DNA from: Bacteroidota bacterium
Lineage (GTDB): Bacteria > Bacteroidota > Bacteroidia > M30B66
DNA length: 64,000 nt
Direction: 5' to 3'
Assembly: GCA_027483445.1 (NCBI GenBank)
Contig: JAIXUS010000042.1
Span: 186,001-250,000 of the forward strand
In this document: piece after piece, positions 55,174-64,000 of the stretch
Layout: each line of letters starts with the position of its first letter
How positions within the stretch are numbered: the first letter of the stretch is position 1
Made by a program: the position numbers and the translations under genes
The notes under the pieces: generated by a model
What the model saw: only the letters and a program-made list of their open reading frames with translations
Databases searched by the model: none
Told to the model about the DNA's origin: nothing

Positions 55174-57282
55174 TTAGTGGCAAATCCAGCGGAGTGTCTT
55201 CTGCGTTCCTTGAGATTCGAGACGAATGAAATATACTCCGGGCTTCGGTGCTTGCCCTCGGAGTAATTCATGCACAAATGCAGAATGGTCGCCAGCCGCT
55301 TGGATGCCTTTCGACATCAGCCCAAGCTGCTTTCCGGTAACATCAAAAATCGAAAGTTGAACTTCTGCTGCGGAGTTGAGTGTATACGCGATTTGTGCGT
55401 CATCAGAACCCGGATTGGGAAACACCTGCGTAAGTTGATCATCAAACACTAAATCTTCAATGCCAACCGGTGCACTTACAATGTTAATGTCATCTAAATA
55501 AATATTTCCACCCGAACTGTCGGTTACAACGAACTTAATCAGCGCCGAGCCATTCCCAATCAACGGAGTAACGTTTACCGTTTCGGTGCGCCATTGCGCA
55601 GCTGTTGGAATAAATGTACTGCTTACAAAGCCTGTGGTTGTGGCTAATGTCGATCCGGTTTTGGTGTAGCGTGGTGTCCATGTTCTGCCGCAATTGGTAG
55701 AAATAAACATTTGCAATCGGTCGTTGGTGTTCACATTTCTTCGGGCATACGCTACTTTGAATGTTACCGTGGCCGGACTTGCAATATTGCTGCAATCGAT
55801 GCTTGGTGATACAAGCTCAGTTATGCTCCCTTCGCTTACTGCGCCGTTGATGTATTGTACTGATGCGCTACCAGTTGCCGCTGCATTGGTAGTGCGGCCA
55901 AAAGCGCTTTGCTGACCGATGATTGACCAATTGTTGAACGACTCGGGATTGATATTGGGAAATCCTGTGGTCTCGAAGCCTTCAACATAAGGCGAGTTGA
56001 TGCTCGCATCGTTGGGTCTGACTGAAATAAACCCACTCTTCGTTTTACTGTTGGTTCCCGATGCATTGCTTACAGTTAACGTTACTGGATAAACGCCTGG
56101 TGTGGTGTACTGAATAGTAGGATTTTGCTGGGTCGATGTCGCTGGATTAGCTCCATTAAAGCTCCAGTTCCACGTCCAACTGGCATCGAGTTCTGCATTA
56201 AAACTGAGGTCGGTGAAGCTAACAGCGTTATTTACACAAGTTGAAGTGGTGTTGGAAATGAAATCGGCAATAGGTGCACATGGCGTAAAATTGCCATTTA
56301 CTCCAGTGGCGGTGAGGTTTGCGGCTGTCCACAGATTATTGCGTTGCCCGGCGCTGGAATTCAAAGCGGCCTGCATGCGGGCCTTTTGTCCGTTGGTAAA
56401 CATGATGGCGCAATTCGCGTAATCCATGTAATTCTGCACATTATCGAGTGTTCCGCAGGTTACCTGGCTCAGGTTGCAGCTTTGATTAGCCACACCAATG
56501 GTGTTTGGCGTGTCGTTAACGCCGTCGTCTGTATTACAGTTACTACTTAAACCCGGATTGTTAGTAGGGCCCCATGTGTGGTTGAGGTTAAACCAATGCC
56601 CAATTTCGTGTGTGAGTGTTCTTGCGGCGAAATTGCCTCCATTGGAGCTGCCAATACTGCCAAGCTGACGATGGGTAACAATGATTCCATCGTAAGTAGC
56701 ACCCGGTGAGTTGCCCGGACGATAGGCATAGCCGCCAACCTGAGTGCCATCCTCCAAAATCACATTATCTACCACCCAAATGTTCAGGTATCTGTTGCGC
56801 GGCCATGAAATCAAATCTTTTACATTATCGTTTCCATTGAAGGTAAGTGGAGAAACTGTCCGGGTAATACCATCGGTACAATTGCCATTGGGGTCTTTTC
56901 GGGCCAGGCGAAACTCAACCTCAGAATTGGCCACAATACTTGAGAAGCTCGAAACAACCTCCGATTGATCTTCATTCTGCAATTGGAAATCCTCATTGAT
57001 TATTCGAAGGGCATCTTCTACTTGATCCCGACTGATGTTTTCAGGCCCGTAACTGTGAATGATGTGAAACACAATTGGGATTACCTTATTCACCGAGCGC
57101 TGGCTTTCAGGCGTTTCAAAGTCAGTGCTGAATGCTTCCAGGGCTTGTCGCTCCTGAAGCAACTCAGGGTGTTTTTCCAAAACGGCATCGTTTACAGAAT
57201 GGGTTCCACAGTGGTGGAATGTTTGGGCATCAGCCGCCAAAGCTCCCAAAAATAGGGCAGCAACGAGTAAATTTTTGATCAT
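55174..57282 (-). CDS. Secreted M43 metalloprotease with PKD and T9SS domains, paralogue 2
   Basis: 702 residues from the ATG at 57282 (signal peptide MIKNLLVAALFLGALAADA); a TTG further upstream is less likely. The M43 zinc motif is THEIGHWFNLNHTWG near residue 225, followed by NYMDYANCAIMFTNGQ. A PKD domain (WTWNWSFNGANPATSTQQNP), a jelly-roll/MAM-like region (SIDCSNIASPATVTFKVAYA, IYLDDINI) and a T9SS sorting domain (VFPNPGSDDAQIAYTL to the end) follow. It is closely related in layout to the gene at 49273 but has an extra PKD domain. Confidence 0.9.
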   Translation of the reverse strand: MIKNLLVAALFLGALAADAQTFHHCGTHSVNDAVLEKHPELLQERQALEAFSTDFETPESQRSVNKVIPIVFHIIHSYGPENISRDQVEDALRIINEDFQLQNEDQSEVVSSFSSIVANSEVEFRLARKDPNGNCTDGITRTVSPLTFNGNDNVKDLISWPRNRYLNIWVVDNVILEDGTQVGGYAYRPGNSPGATYDGIIVTHRQLGSIGSSNGGNFAARTLTHEIGHWFNLNHTWGPTNNPGLSSNCNTDDGVNDTPNTIGVANQSCNLSQVTCGTLDNVQNYMDYANCAIMFTNGQKARMQAALNSSAGQRNNLWTAANLTATGVNGNFTPCAPIADFISNTTSTCVNNAVSFTDLSFNAELDASWTWNWSFNGANPATSTQQNPTIQYTTPGVYPVTLTVSNASGTNSKTKSGFISVRPNDASINSPYVEGFETTGFPNINPESFNNWSIIGQQSAFGRTTNAAATGSASVQYINGAVSEGSITELVSPSIDCSNIASPATVTFKVAYARRNVNTNDRLQMFISTNCGRTWTPRYTKTGSTLATTTGFVSSTFIPTAAQWRTETVNVTPLIGNGSALIKFVVTDSSGGNIYLDDINIVSAPVGIEDLVFDDQLTQVFPNPGSDDAQIAYTLNSAAEVQLSIFDVTGKQLGLMSKGIQAAGDHSAFVHELLRGQAPKPGVYFIRLESQGTQKTLRWICH

Positions 57283-57336
57283 ACTTTGTGATGGTTTGCT
57301 CTTCGCGAGGCCGAAGATAAACAAAAAGTATTTGAA

Positions 57337-58059
57337 TTAGTTCACCGTTGGTCGGGAGATTTCCCTGATCAGTAACCTTTTTCCAATGGGAAGCAGGCTT
57401 TCTTCGAAGGGTATTTCCACCTGGCTGTGGATGACAAAAGTGGCCGGATTGGGCATTTCCTTCCTTTTTTGGATGAGCTCAACCTTAATGTTCGAAGGCG
57501 TATTCACCAACGATTTGGTATAGGTGCTAATCTCCTTCGTATGCATAATACGGTAAGGCACTTCTTCGTCGGTAAAAAGACTTATGGTATATTCAAAAAC
57601 TCTGATTTCGCTGGGGTTGTGCAACGAAAACATGAGGTAGCCCCACTCTGTATTCACCGGCCTGATGCCAACAGGCTCAAGAGCAAGCATGTGTTCGAGA
57701 CTCTCATAAACATCACGGCCACGGCGGAGTTGCTCTTCCATCCGCGGAAGCGAAAATGAAATGATGCGTGAGATCTCCTCCATAATCTGATCATTCTTAA
57801 CCACTTTACGGTACGAAATCTTGAAGTTCTCCAGGTCGATGGCTGAAATCTCTCCGGGAAACGATTGATACAATTGACCGGCATTGTCTCTAAAAACCTT
57901 GAGATTACGATAATGATCAATGAGCTCAGAAAGCGCCGGATACAAACATCGTTCGTTAAAACGTCGGTTAACATCGCTCAAATAAGCCAGCAGCACATAT
58001 TGCTTGTACTCCAAATCAATCTGGTGTTCGGTGAACCAGTTTTTACTCAGTGTTTTCAT
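57337..58059 (-). CDS. Conserved hypothetical protein
   Basis: 240 residues with no signal peptide or membrane helix. The N-terminal half is helical with many aromatic and charged residues (EYKQYVLLAYLSDVNRRFNE); the C-terminal half is beta-rich (WGYLMFSLHNPSEIRVFEYT). I do not recognise the family. It is divergent from the OmpA-like gene and upstream of the M43 protease gene in the same direction, with a 54-bp gap. Confidence 0.65.
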   Translation of the reverse strand: MKTLSKNWFTEHQIDLEYKQYVLLAYLSDVNRRFNERCLYPALSELIDHYRNLKVFRDNAGQLYQSFPGEISAIDLENFKISYRKVVKNDQIMEEISRIISFSLPRMEEQLRRGRDVYESLEHMLALEPVGIRPVNTEWGYLMFSLHNPSEIRVFEYTISLFTDEEVPYRIMHTKEISTYTKSLVNTPSNIKVELIQKRKEMPNPATFVIHSQVEIPFEESLLPIGKRLLIREISRPTVN

Positions 58060-58236
58060 GGTTTTTACCGCTTGTTGTAGTTTACGAATTCTGTCTTCTC
58101 AAGTTGCACCGCAATTTCTCGGTTTTTTGCCCCGTTCGGGGGATGAATGTCAACCGGAGATTGTTAATTGTTGCATGAATGTTAAAGATAAACCACCTCT
58201 GATTCAACGTAGGTTTGCACTAAATAACGTTTTTGT

Positions 58237-59256
58237 ATGATGCGTAGTACAGTATGGATTGCACTGGTGCTCGTGGGTTTAAGCGCATGTGTGCCGGGCC
58301 GGCAATTTGAGGAAATGAAAGCCGCCCGTGAGAAATGCGATGCCGAATTGGCCGAACTTAAAGCCCGTTATGAGACTTTTACCGCTAAAGAAAAGGAACT
58401 GAATGTAAAAATTGATGAACTCAATCGGCAAGTAAAAACATTGGGTAGCGACACGCTCAGTTTGGGAACCTCACTGCGCCGCATCACCAACGCTTACGAG
58501 CGTCTGAATAAAACCTACGATCAGCTATTGGAGAAAAACAATTTGCTCATGCAGGGCAAAGAGGAAGACAACCGCCGTTTGATGGGCCAATATCAACTTA
58601 CCCAGGAAGAACTTCAGAAAAAAGAAGACCGACTCAGAACCCTCGAAGCCGACCTTGAACGTCGGCAGGCAGAGGTGCAGCGACTCGAGCAGGAGATGAA
58701 GGCCGCCGAAGAAGCGCTAAAAGTGAAGGAAGACCGGGTGAATGAACTCGAAAAGGTACTCGCCGCCAAAGACTCGGCCATGGGGCAACTTCGCAACAAA
58801 GTGTCGGAAGCCCTGCTGGGTTTTCAAGATAACGGACTTTCCGTTTCCATGAAAAATGGTAAGGTTTACGTTTCGCTCGAAGAACGCCTGCTGTTCGAAT
58901 CAGGAAGTACTGTAGTGGATCCCAAAGGAGTGGATGCACTGAAAAAACTAGCCAAAGTGCTCGAAAAAGAACAAGATGTAACCATCCTTATCGAAGGGCA
59001 TACCGACAATGTTCCCATCAAAAGTGCGAGTATTAAAGACAATTGGGATTTATCGGTGATGCGCGCGACTTCAATTGTACGCATCATTACTACGAACTCT
59101 AAAATTGATCCGCAGCGCCTTACTGCGGCCGGGCGGGGCGAGTTTATGCCGGTCGATAAAGCCAATACGCCAGAAGCCCGCAAGAAAAACCGCCGAACCG
59201 AAATCATCCTCACACCCAATTTAGACCAGCTCTTTCAGCTGATTAATACGAATTGA
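58237..59256 (+). CDS. OmpA-family lipoprotein with coiled coil
   Basis: 339 residues with a lipoprotein signal peptide and lipobox LSAC (Cys18); an ATG one codon downstream is also possible. Residues ~25-200 form a long coiled coil (heptads in ERRQAEVQRLEQEMKAAEEA). The C-terminal ~120 residues are an OmpA/MotB peptidoglycan-binding domain (ILIEGHTDNVPIKSASIKDN, GRGEFMPVDKANTPEARKKN). It should link the outer membrane to the cell wall. It is convergent with the LolC/E-type permease gene across repeat copy C. Confidence 0.9.
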   Translation: MMRSTVWIALVLVGLSACVPGRQFEEMKAAREKCDAELAELKARYETFTAKEKELNVKIDELNRQVKTLGSDTLSLGTSLRRITNAYERLNKTYDQLLEKNNLLMQGKEEDNRRLMGQYQLTQEELQKKEDRLRTLEADLERRQAEVQRLEQEMKAAEEALKVKEDRVNELEKVLAAKDSAMGQLRNKVSEALLGFQDNGLSVSMKNGKVYVSLEERLLFESGSTVVDPKGVDALKKLAKVLEKEQDVTILIEGHTDNVPIKSASIKDNWDLSVMRATSIVRIITTNSKIDPQRLTAAGRGEFMPVDKANTPEARKKNRRTEIILTPNLDQLFQLINTN

Positions 59257-59384
59257 GTCTGGAGTACTGAGTACCTGGTTTTGAGAGGGAGATTGTTGTA
59301 GAATTTGGGCGAATCGCTCTGAAAATGAGGGTATAACGTATTTCGTTCAGACAACCCTTTACCTTTGAACTCGCGAAGCGCTGC

Positions 59385-59578
59385 GCGCAAGCGGGTGCAG
59401 CGGATACCCCGGAAAACAGAGCGGGTGTGGGAGTGAGAGCGAAAGGGAAGAGCGTGTGTAGGTGAGCGCAAGCGGAAAGCAGCGCGATGGCGGCTCTGTT
59501 TTGAGGAGTATGAGCGAAACACGCGGTGCCCGGCGACACAGCCTCATTTACCCGAAATGCTCAGCGAGGCATGCGCCC
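59385..59578 (-). repeat. Dispersed foldback repeat, copy C
   Basis: 194 bp, inverted relative to copies A and B, between two convergent genes. Its arms (minus strand TACTCCTCAAAACAGAG at 59510-59494 and CTCTGTTTTCCGGGGTA at 59421-59405) keep the 9-bp core AAAACAGAG/CTCTGTTTT and the outer 6 bp, with a two-base mismatch between. The loop is 72 nt. The rest of this ~416-bp gap shows no gene or terminator. Confidence 0.88.
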
Positions 59579-59672
59579 AAAATACACTTAAGTATTGGTT
59601 TTCGGGTATCTATAATACAGTCATTAGCCCCACGCGTAAGCCTCTTTCTCCTTTTCCCTTTCACCTTTCTAC

Positions 59673-60902
59673 TCAACTTTCCCTAAACCCCAGCTTGTAG
59701 CGTTTCAGCAATCGGGTGGCCGGAAACCAGGCGGCCATAGCGCCAATACCAAGCACGGTGAGGCCAATGAGGATGAGATCGGGCCAGCGGAATTGAACCG
59801 GATAGGCCTCGAGTTCGCTGATCATGACCAAACCCACACGGTCTTGGAGGTAAATGAGCACAAAACCGGCAATGCAGCCCAACAGCAGGCCGATTACGGA
59901 AATAAGCATGCCTTCGAGGAAGAAGATCCGCTGCAAGGTAGGCTGGTCGGCGCCCAAGCTTTCCAAGGTTCGAATGTCGTAGCGCTTGTCGACAATAAGC
60001 ATTGTCATTGAGCCGATGATGTTAAACACCGCAATGACGAGGATAAAAGTGAGAATGAGATACACCGCCCATTTCTCAGAATTGATGATTTTGTATAACA
60101 GCTCGTGCTGCTGGAAACGGTTCTGAATCTTGAATTTCGGCCCCAACACGGCTTGTGCCTGTTCCTGGAAAATCTTGCCATTGAACGAATTCCTGAGTTT
60201 TACTTCAAGGGCGCTGAACATGCCCTCGCGACTGAAAAGTCTGGAGGCGAAGCCGTAAGGAACAATAATGTAACGTGTGTCTACTTCAGGCTGAATTTGA
60301 AAGATGCCCGAGGGGCGAATCACCGCCGACTGAAAAGCCTCGGTTGGGTTGAGCGTGTAGCCGGCCCCCGGTCGAGGCACATACAAATCGATTCCGGTGA
60401 AGGCGTTGCGGAGATTCAGCGAAAGTGAATAAGCCACACCGGCGCCTACCAAAGCCTGTGGAAAGCTGTCGTTGCCCAGCGAAAAACTCCCGTCGGTAAT
60501 CATACTGTCAATGCCGCTCATGCGAACGAATGCCGGACCAACACCTTTTACCGCGCATATAAAACTGGCATCGCCGTAGGTGGCCAGGGCGTTTTCTTCA
60601 ATGGCTGGCATCAGCAGGGCCGTTTCCTCGAGGGCTGCGATGCGTTTGATTTGATCATCACTCAATCGGAAAAATTTGTCGTCAGTATGCGTGATTTTGA
60701 TGTCTGAATCAAAGGCGTCGTATAGGCCAATCACCCAGCTTTCGAGTCCGTTAAACGCCGAAAGCAGCACAATAAGCGCAGCCGAACCTACCATCACACC
60801 CAGCACCGAAATGGCTGAGATAATTTGGATAACATGCGTACTTTTGCGCGAAAACAGGTAGCGCCGGGCAATAAAAAACGGAAAGGAGTTCACTTTAGGC
60901 AT
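59673..60902 (-). CDS. FtsX-like ABC permease (LolC/LolE type)
   Basis: 409 residues from the ATG at 60902 (MPKVNSFPFFIARRYLFSRK). One N-terminal helix (IISAISVLGVMVGSAALIVLLS), a large periplasmic MacB-like domain (~residues 50-270) and three C-terminal helices form the LolC/E/MacB fold. In the Lol system such permeases release lipoproteins from the inner membrane. The matching ATPase is not adjacent. Its start overlaps the rbfA stop by 8 bp. Confidence 0.88.
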   Translation of the reverse strand: MPKVNSFPFFIARRYLFSRKSTHVIQIISAISVLGVMVGSAALIVLLSAFNGLESWVIGLYDAFDSDIKITHTDDKFFRLSDDQIKRIAALEETALLMPAIEENALATYGDASFICAVKGVGPAFVRMSGIDSMITDGSFSLGNDSFPQALVGAGVAYSLSLNLRNAFTGIDLYVPRPGAGYTLNPTEAFQSAVIRPSGIFQIQPEVDTRYIIVPYGFASRLFSREGMFSALEVKLRNSFNGKIFQEQAQAVLGPKFKIQNRFQQHELLYKIINSEKWAVYLILTFILVIAVFNIIGSMTMLIVDKRYDIRTLESLGADQPTLQRIFFLEGMLISVIGLLLGCIAGFVLIYLQDRVGLVMISELEAYPVQFRWPDLILIGLTVLGIGAMAAWFPATRLLKRYKLGFRES

Positions 60903-61245
60903 TGCCCAGCAAACGGTCAATTTTTTCGAAGTAATCCAATGAGTCGTCGATGAAAAAATCGAGGTCGGGCACAATTCTCAGTTGCTTTCCAACAATTTCA
61001 CCCAGCCTGCGGCGGATGTCCTTTTTCATCAACTTAATCTCATCAATCAGCTGTTGTGGCTTTTCTACCTTGAATAAACTCAGGTAAACCCGTGCATAGC
61101 TTAAGTCGGGACTTACCCGCACCACGGTTACGGTAATCATCGCACCGCCAAACAGGTTGCGACTTTCGCGCTGAAACAGCCCTGCCAGTTCTTTTTGGAT
61201 GAGGCGGGCTACTTTTTTCTGTCGGGTCGATTCGGTGTATTCCAT
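60895..61245 (-). CDS. rbfA: Ribosome-binding factor A
   Basis: RbfA, 116 residues, a KH-like 30S maturation factor also needed for cold adaptation. It begins MEYTESTRQKKVARLIQKEL, with VVRVSPDLSYARVYLSLF and the C-terminal LRIVPDLDFFIDDSLDYFEK signature. The rbfA/LolC-E order, with overlapping genes, is common in Bacteroidota. Confidence 0.95.
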   Translation of the reverse strand: MEYTESTRQKKVARLIQKELAGLFQRESRNLFGGAMITVTVVRVSPDLSYARVYLSLFKVEKPQQLIDEIKLMKKDIRRRLGEIVGKQLRIVPDLDFFIDDSLDYFEKIDRLLGNA

Positions 61246-61282
61246 GATTTCCGTATTCTGAGTGGCAAAAGTACCACAATTT

Positions 61283-62017
61283 TCAGCGGCTTCGGAAACG
61301 TTCCTTAAACCAGCGCTGCAGCTGCCAGCTGATGCGGCGAAACCAGCCTCCTTTTTTTTGGTCGATCGACGAGTCGAACAAGCCGTTGTGAGAGCCCTGT
61401 TCGGCCAAAGTGGGGAACGACCAGTACACCTTTACCGGTTCGGGAAACAGGGTGTTCATCCACCAGTCAACCGGCAGGTGAATGCCCTCCGTTTCGGCCT
61501 GATGCACAAAGTGTTCGGCGGCTTTCCGACTGATAAGATAGGCTCCGGCGCAGCGGGTTTCGGTATGTTCGTAAATCCGTATTCCGGCCACTCGCTGCTG
61601 CTTGGGTACGAATTTTAGCCCGGAATTTTCCAGCGACAGTACCATGGCCTTGTTGAGCAACAACTCACGTTCTTTAGCTTCATCTATCAAGCCGATAAGA
61701 GCAGCCCGAAAGTTGTGCACCGCCACAATGTCGTCTTCCAGCACCAGTGCGCAGGGGGCATCGGTTTCGAGTAAGGCTTGCCAGGCCAGCAGGTGTTTGG
61801 CAGCGCATGAACTTGCGGCACTTACCCCTTGCATTTCGCCCTTGAACCAATGTTTTAGAAATGCCTCATCCAGCTCAGGCTTATCGCGGTCGAGAATCCA
61901 CCGGGCTTGCAAACCATGCCGGGCTAAGAAGGCTTTCATGTGCAGTTCGCGGGCTTCATAGCCTCGTTTCACGTGCAGTACAAACAACGGAATGCTGAAA
62001 CCCGCCAGTTCATTCAT
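61283..62017 (-). CDS. Glycosyltransferase family 25 (LPS-type) protein
   Basis: 244 residues from the ATG at 62017; a GTG at 62068 is possible, but a TACCTTTC box lies 5 nt before 62017. The GT25 fold is seen in IPLFVLHVKRGYEARELHMK at the start and the acidic motif ALVLEDDIV, with CAGAYLISRKAAEHFV and LPVDWWMN later. Such enzymes add sugars, often galactose, to lipopolysaccharide cores. Donor and acceptor are unknown. It is divergent from the MsbA-type gene. Confidence 0.82.
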   Translation of the reverse strand: MNELAGFSIPLFVLHVKRGYEARELHMKAFLARHGLQARWILDRDKPELDEAFLKHWFKGEMQGVSAASSCAAKHLLAWQALLETDAPCALVLEDDIVAVHNFRAALIGLIDEAKERELLLNKAMVLSLENSGLKFVPKQQRVAGIRIYEHTETRCAGAYLISRKAAEHFVHQAETEGIHLPVDWWMNTLFPEPVKVYWSFPTLAEQGSHNGLFDSSIDQKKGGWFRRISWQLQRWFKERFRSR

Positions 62018-62070
62018 GGCGCGAAAGGTAAAGGATTTTCGGGCGGTATTATTTGTAATTTTCGCCACCC

Positions 62071-63891
62071 ATGCGCCATCTCCGCCGATTGCTCCGCTAT
62101 GTGCAGCCGCTGTATCATTATTTGCCGGAATACCTGGTATATACCGTACTGGCCATCGTGTTCGGTATTCTGAATTTCACCATGCTCATTCCGCTGTTGA
62201 ACCTTCTGTTTAACACGACCGATATTGCCGCAGCCACCAAACTGCCCGAGTATTCGTTCAGCATTTCGTACTTCAGCGCCTGGTTTAACCATCACATCGG
62301 CACTCTGGCATTGGAGCAGGGTAAGCTTCAGGCGCTTGCACAGGTATGTATGGTCATTGCCGGAGCCACGCTGTTCTCTAACATTTTCCGCTACCTCGCC
62401 ACCCGTGTTATGGTGCGCCTTAAGCTCAACCTGCTTAAACGTTTACGCGAGCATTTGTATGAGAGTATCAGTAAACAGACCCTTGGCTGGTTTCACCGCA
62501 ACCGCAAAGGCGATTTACTGTCGACCATGACCAACGATGTGCAGGAGATTGAGTTTTCCGTTATCTCTTCCTTCCAGGTGCTGCTCCGCGATCCATTTGT
62601 AATCATCGCCTATTTCATCACCCTGTTTTACCTTTCGCCCGACCTTACCGTTTTTACCATTCTGTTCTTTCCTGTTTCAGGCTTGCTAATCTCAACACTG
62701 GCGCGGAAACTCAAGAAGAAAGGCTATTTCAGTCAGGAACTCCTGGGCCGCATTCTCCAGCACACCGACGAAACCCTGTCGGGCATCCGGATTATTCAGT
62801 CATTTGGCGCCGCAGGTCGCTTCAGGGCTCGCTTTTCGAGCATCAATACCGATTTCACCACCAACAGCAAGGCCCTATTCAATCAACGTGAGCTGGCTTC
62901 GCCATTGTCTGATTTGCTGGGCGTAGTTGTGGTTGTGGTCGTGGTGATGTATGGCGGTAAACTGGTGCTCGATGGATCGCTTTCCGGCTCTACGTTTATC
63001 ACCTATCTGGCCTTGTATTCCCAGATTTTACAACCGGCGAAAAACATCAGTGCTGCCGTATCGAACATGCAAAAAGGCCTTGTGTCTTCGGAGCGGGTAT
63101 TCAGTATTCTCGATGCTCCTGTTGAAGTGAAGGATGCCCCTGATGCTACTGAGGCTCCGGCATTTTCAGGGCGGATCGATTTTCAGCACGTGGGCTTTGC
63201 TTATCAGGCCGGGGCTCCGGTGCTGAAAGAGATTACCCTAAGCCTGGAAAAAGGTCGGAAGCTGGCTTTGGTAGGGCGTAGCGGCTCGGGAAAATCAACG
63301 CTGGCCGACTTACTGCTGCGGTTTTACAATCCTACCGAAGGACAAATTTTGTGGGACGGTGTTTCTATCGACCGTCTCAGCATTTCGGGCCTTCGCCGGC
63401 AAATCGGCTTGGTCAATCAGGATCCTGTTATTTTCAACGATAGTGTGGAGCACAACATTACCATGGGCGAAGCGCAGCCTGATCGTGCGCGGCTTGTTGA
63501 AGCGGCTCGTAATGCGCATGCTCTGGAGTTTATCGAGGCTATGCCTGAGGGCTTTTCCACCATTTTGGGCGATCGCGGTTCGCGCCTCAGTGGAGGTCAG
63601 CGGCAGCGCATTGCCATTGCTCGGGCGCTGTATTACAACCCGCCGATTCTGATTCTCGATGAGGCCACCTCAGCGCTCGACAGCGAAAGCGAGCGAGCTG
63701 TTCAGGATGCGCTCGACCGACTCATGGAAAACCGCACCACGCTCATTATTGCCCATCGCCTGTCGACCGTGCGCAACGCCGATTGGATTGTGGTGCTTCA
63801 GCAAGGCGAAATTGTGGAGCAAGGCACACACAGCGATTTGCTGGCCCTCAATGGGCACTACCAAAAGCTGTACGAATTACAGGAGTTGTAG
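62071..63891 (+). CDS. MsbA-like ABC exporter (fused permease-ATPase)
   Basis: 606 residues. The N-terminal six-helix exporter domain (~1-330) includes the IFRYLATRVMVRLKLNLLKR region; the C-terminal ATPase has Walker A GRSGSGKST, signature LSGGQRQR, Walker B ILILDEATSALD and the H-loop IAHRLS. It probably flips lipid A-core or another lipid and fits the neighbouring LPS-type glycosyltransferase. A drug or peptide exporter of the same fold cannot be excluded. Confidence 0.9.
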   Translation: MRHLRRLLRYVQPLYHYLPEYLVYTVLAIVFGILNFTMLIPLLNLLFNTTDIAAATKLPEYSFSISYFSAWFNHHIGTLALEQGKLQALAQVCMVIAGATLFSNIFRYLATRVMVRLKLNLLKRLREHLYESISKQTLGWFHRNRKGDLLSTMTNDVQEIEFSVISSFQVLLRDPFVIIAYFITLFYLSPDLTVFTILFFPVSGLLISTLARKLKKKGYFSQELLGRILQHTDETLSGIRIIQSFGAAGRFRARFSSINTDFTTNSKALFNQRELASPLSDLLGVVVVVVVVMYGGKLVLDGSLSGSTFITYLALYSQILQPAKNISAAVSNMQKGLVSSERVFSILDAPVEVKDAPDATEAPAFSGRIDFQHVGFAYQAGAPVLKEITLSLEKGRKLALVGRSGSGKSTLADLLLRFYNPTEGQILWDGVSIDRLSISGLRRQIGLVNQDPVIFNDSVEHNITMGEAQPDRARLVEAARNAHALEFIEAMPEGFSTILGDRGSRLSGGQRQRIAIARALYYNPPILILDEATSALDSESERAVQDALDRLMENRTTLIIAHRLSTVRNADWIVVLQQGEIVEQGTHSDLLALNGHYQKLYELQEL

Positions 63892-63953
63892 CATTTTATC
63901 TTCCTGAAAATCAGCCTTCGTTTATATTTTTCAGTCCCGTTTTCATTTTATGC

Positions 63954-63984
63954 TTGCGTTAAACGGGGAATTGTTCTAACATTG
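63954..63984 (+). promoter_or_regulatory. Promoter at the right edge, gene outside the window
   Basis: TTG (63954-63956), a 20-nt spacer and TAACATTG (63977-63984, one mismatch to TAnnTTTG), followed by CGCCCTCAAAATT. The downstream sequence closely resembles the ribosomal operon start-site motif, so a translation-related gene may follow. Confidence 0.55.
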
Positions 63985-64000
63985 CGCCCTCAAAATTCCT

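Noticed and set aside
59235-59547. Three overlapping minus-strand open frames across repeat copy C
   Set aside because: They read through the repeat and into the end of the OmpA-like gene. No recognisable domain.
63935-63967. CCCGTTT/AAACGGG inverted repeat at the right edge as a terminator for the MsbA-like gene
   Set aside because: The loop is long and no T-run follows. It also overlaps the -33 region of a good promoter.

Overview
The window is chromosomal DNA of a member of the Bacteroidota. Evidence: promoters of the TTG-N19-TAnnTTTG type, almost no Shine-Dalgarno sequences, several secreted proteins ending in type IX secretion (T9SS) sorting domains, the rpsL-rpsG-fusA-rpsJ order without tuf, and families such as DUF4290. 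No phage, integrase, transposase, CRISPR array or rRNA gene was seen. All genes appear intact except secY, which is cut by the left edge.

Layout. (1) 1-13.3 kb, minus strand: the fused str-S10-spc ribosomal protein cluster from rpsL to secY. It is broken between rpsC and rplP by a terminator followed by a new promoter. (2) 13.6-25.3 kb, plus strand: uvrD/pcrA, a DUF4290 gene, murA (active-site Cys replaced by Asp), a TlpA-like thioredoxin, grpE-dnaJ behind a sigma-54-type promoter, an ABC-2 exporter pair and pheT. (3) 25.4-31.6 kb, minus strand: recR, a UbiA-type prenyltransferase (probable mqnP), ppx/gppA, a sigma-54 activator without a DNA-binding domain, a TPR protein and a secreted SGNH hydrolase. 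(4) 31.7-35.1 kb: a sodium/solute symporter, a GNAT acetyltransferase, a lipoprotein MsrA and an SRPBCC-like protein. (5) 35.1-40.7 kb, minus strand: a tight five-gene operon encoding a PqqD-like protein, an ATP-grasp ligase, a fold-III PLP decarboxylase, a urea-channel/M23-peptidase fusion and a TPR protein. This is the best candidate for an undescribed system. (6) 41-45.2 kb: mtaB-lgt-suhB-like-dagK-like. (7) 45.3-54.8 kb: tRNA-Glu, rpsT, rnhB, T9SS cargo, an OmpR-type regulator, an M43 protease, mqnE, a biotin carrier and pheS. (8) 54.8-64 kb: a second M43 protease, conserved unknowns, an OmpA-like lipoprotein, a LolC/E-type permease, rbfA, a GT25 glycosyltransferase and an MsbA-type exporter.

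Menaquinone is probably made by the futalosine route, since MqnE and a UbiA-type prenyltransferase are both present. At least four secreted proteins (two paralogous M43 proteases) point to a working T9SS encoded elsewhere. A 147-194 bp foldback repeat occurs three times, each copy between genes and near a gene's 3' end. Promoters of two ribosomal operons, of tRNA-Glu/rpsT and of an off-window gene share a sequence at the presumed transcription start (TTTGC-N3-CCC-AAAA). Several other genes have TAnnTTTG only 4-5 nt before the start codon, so leaderless mRNAs are likely.
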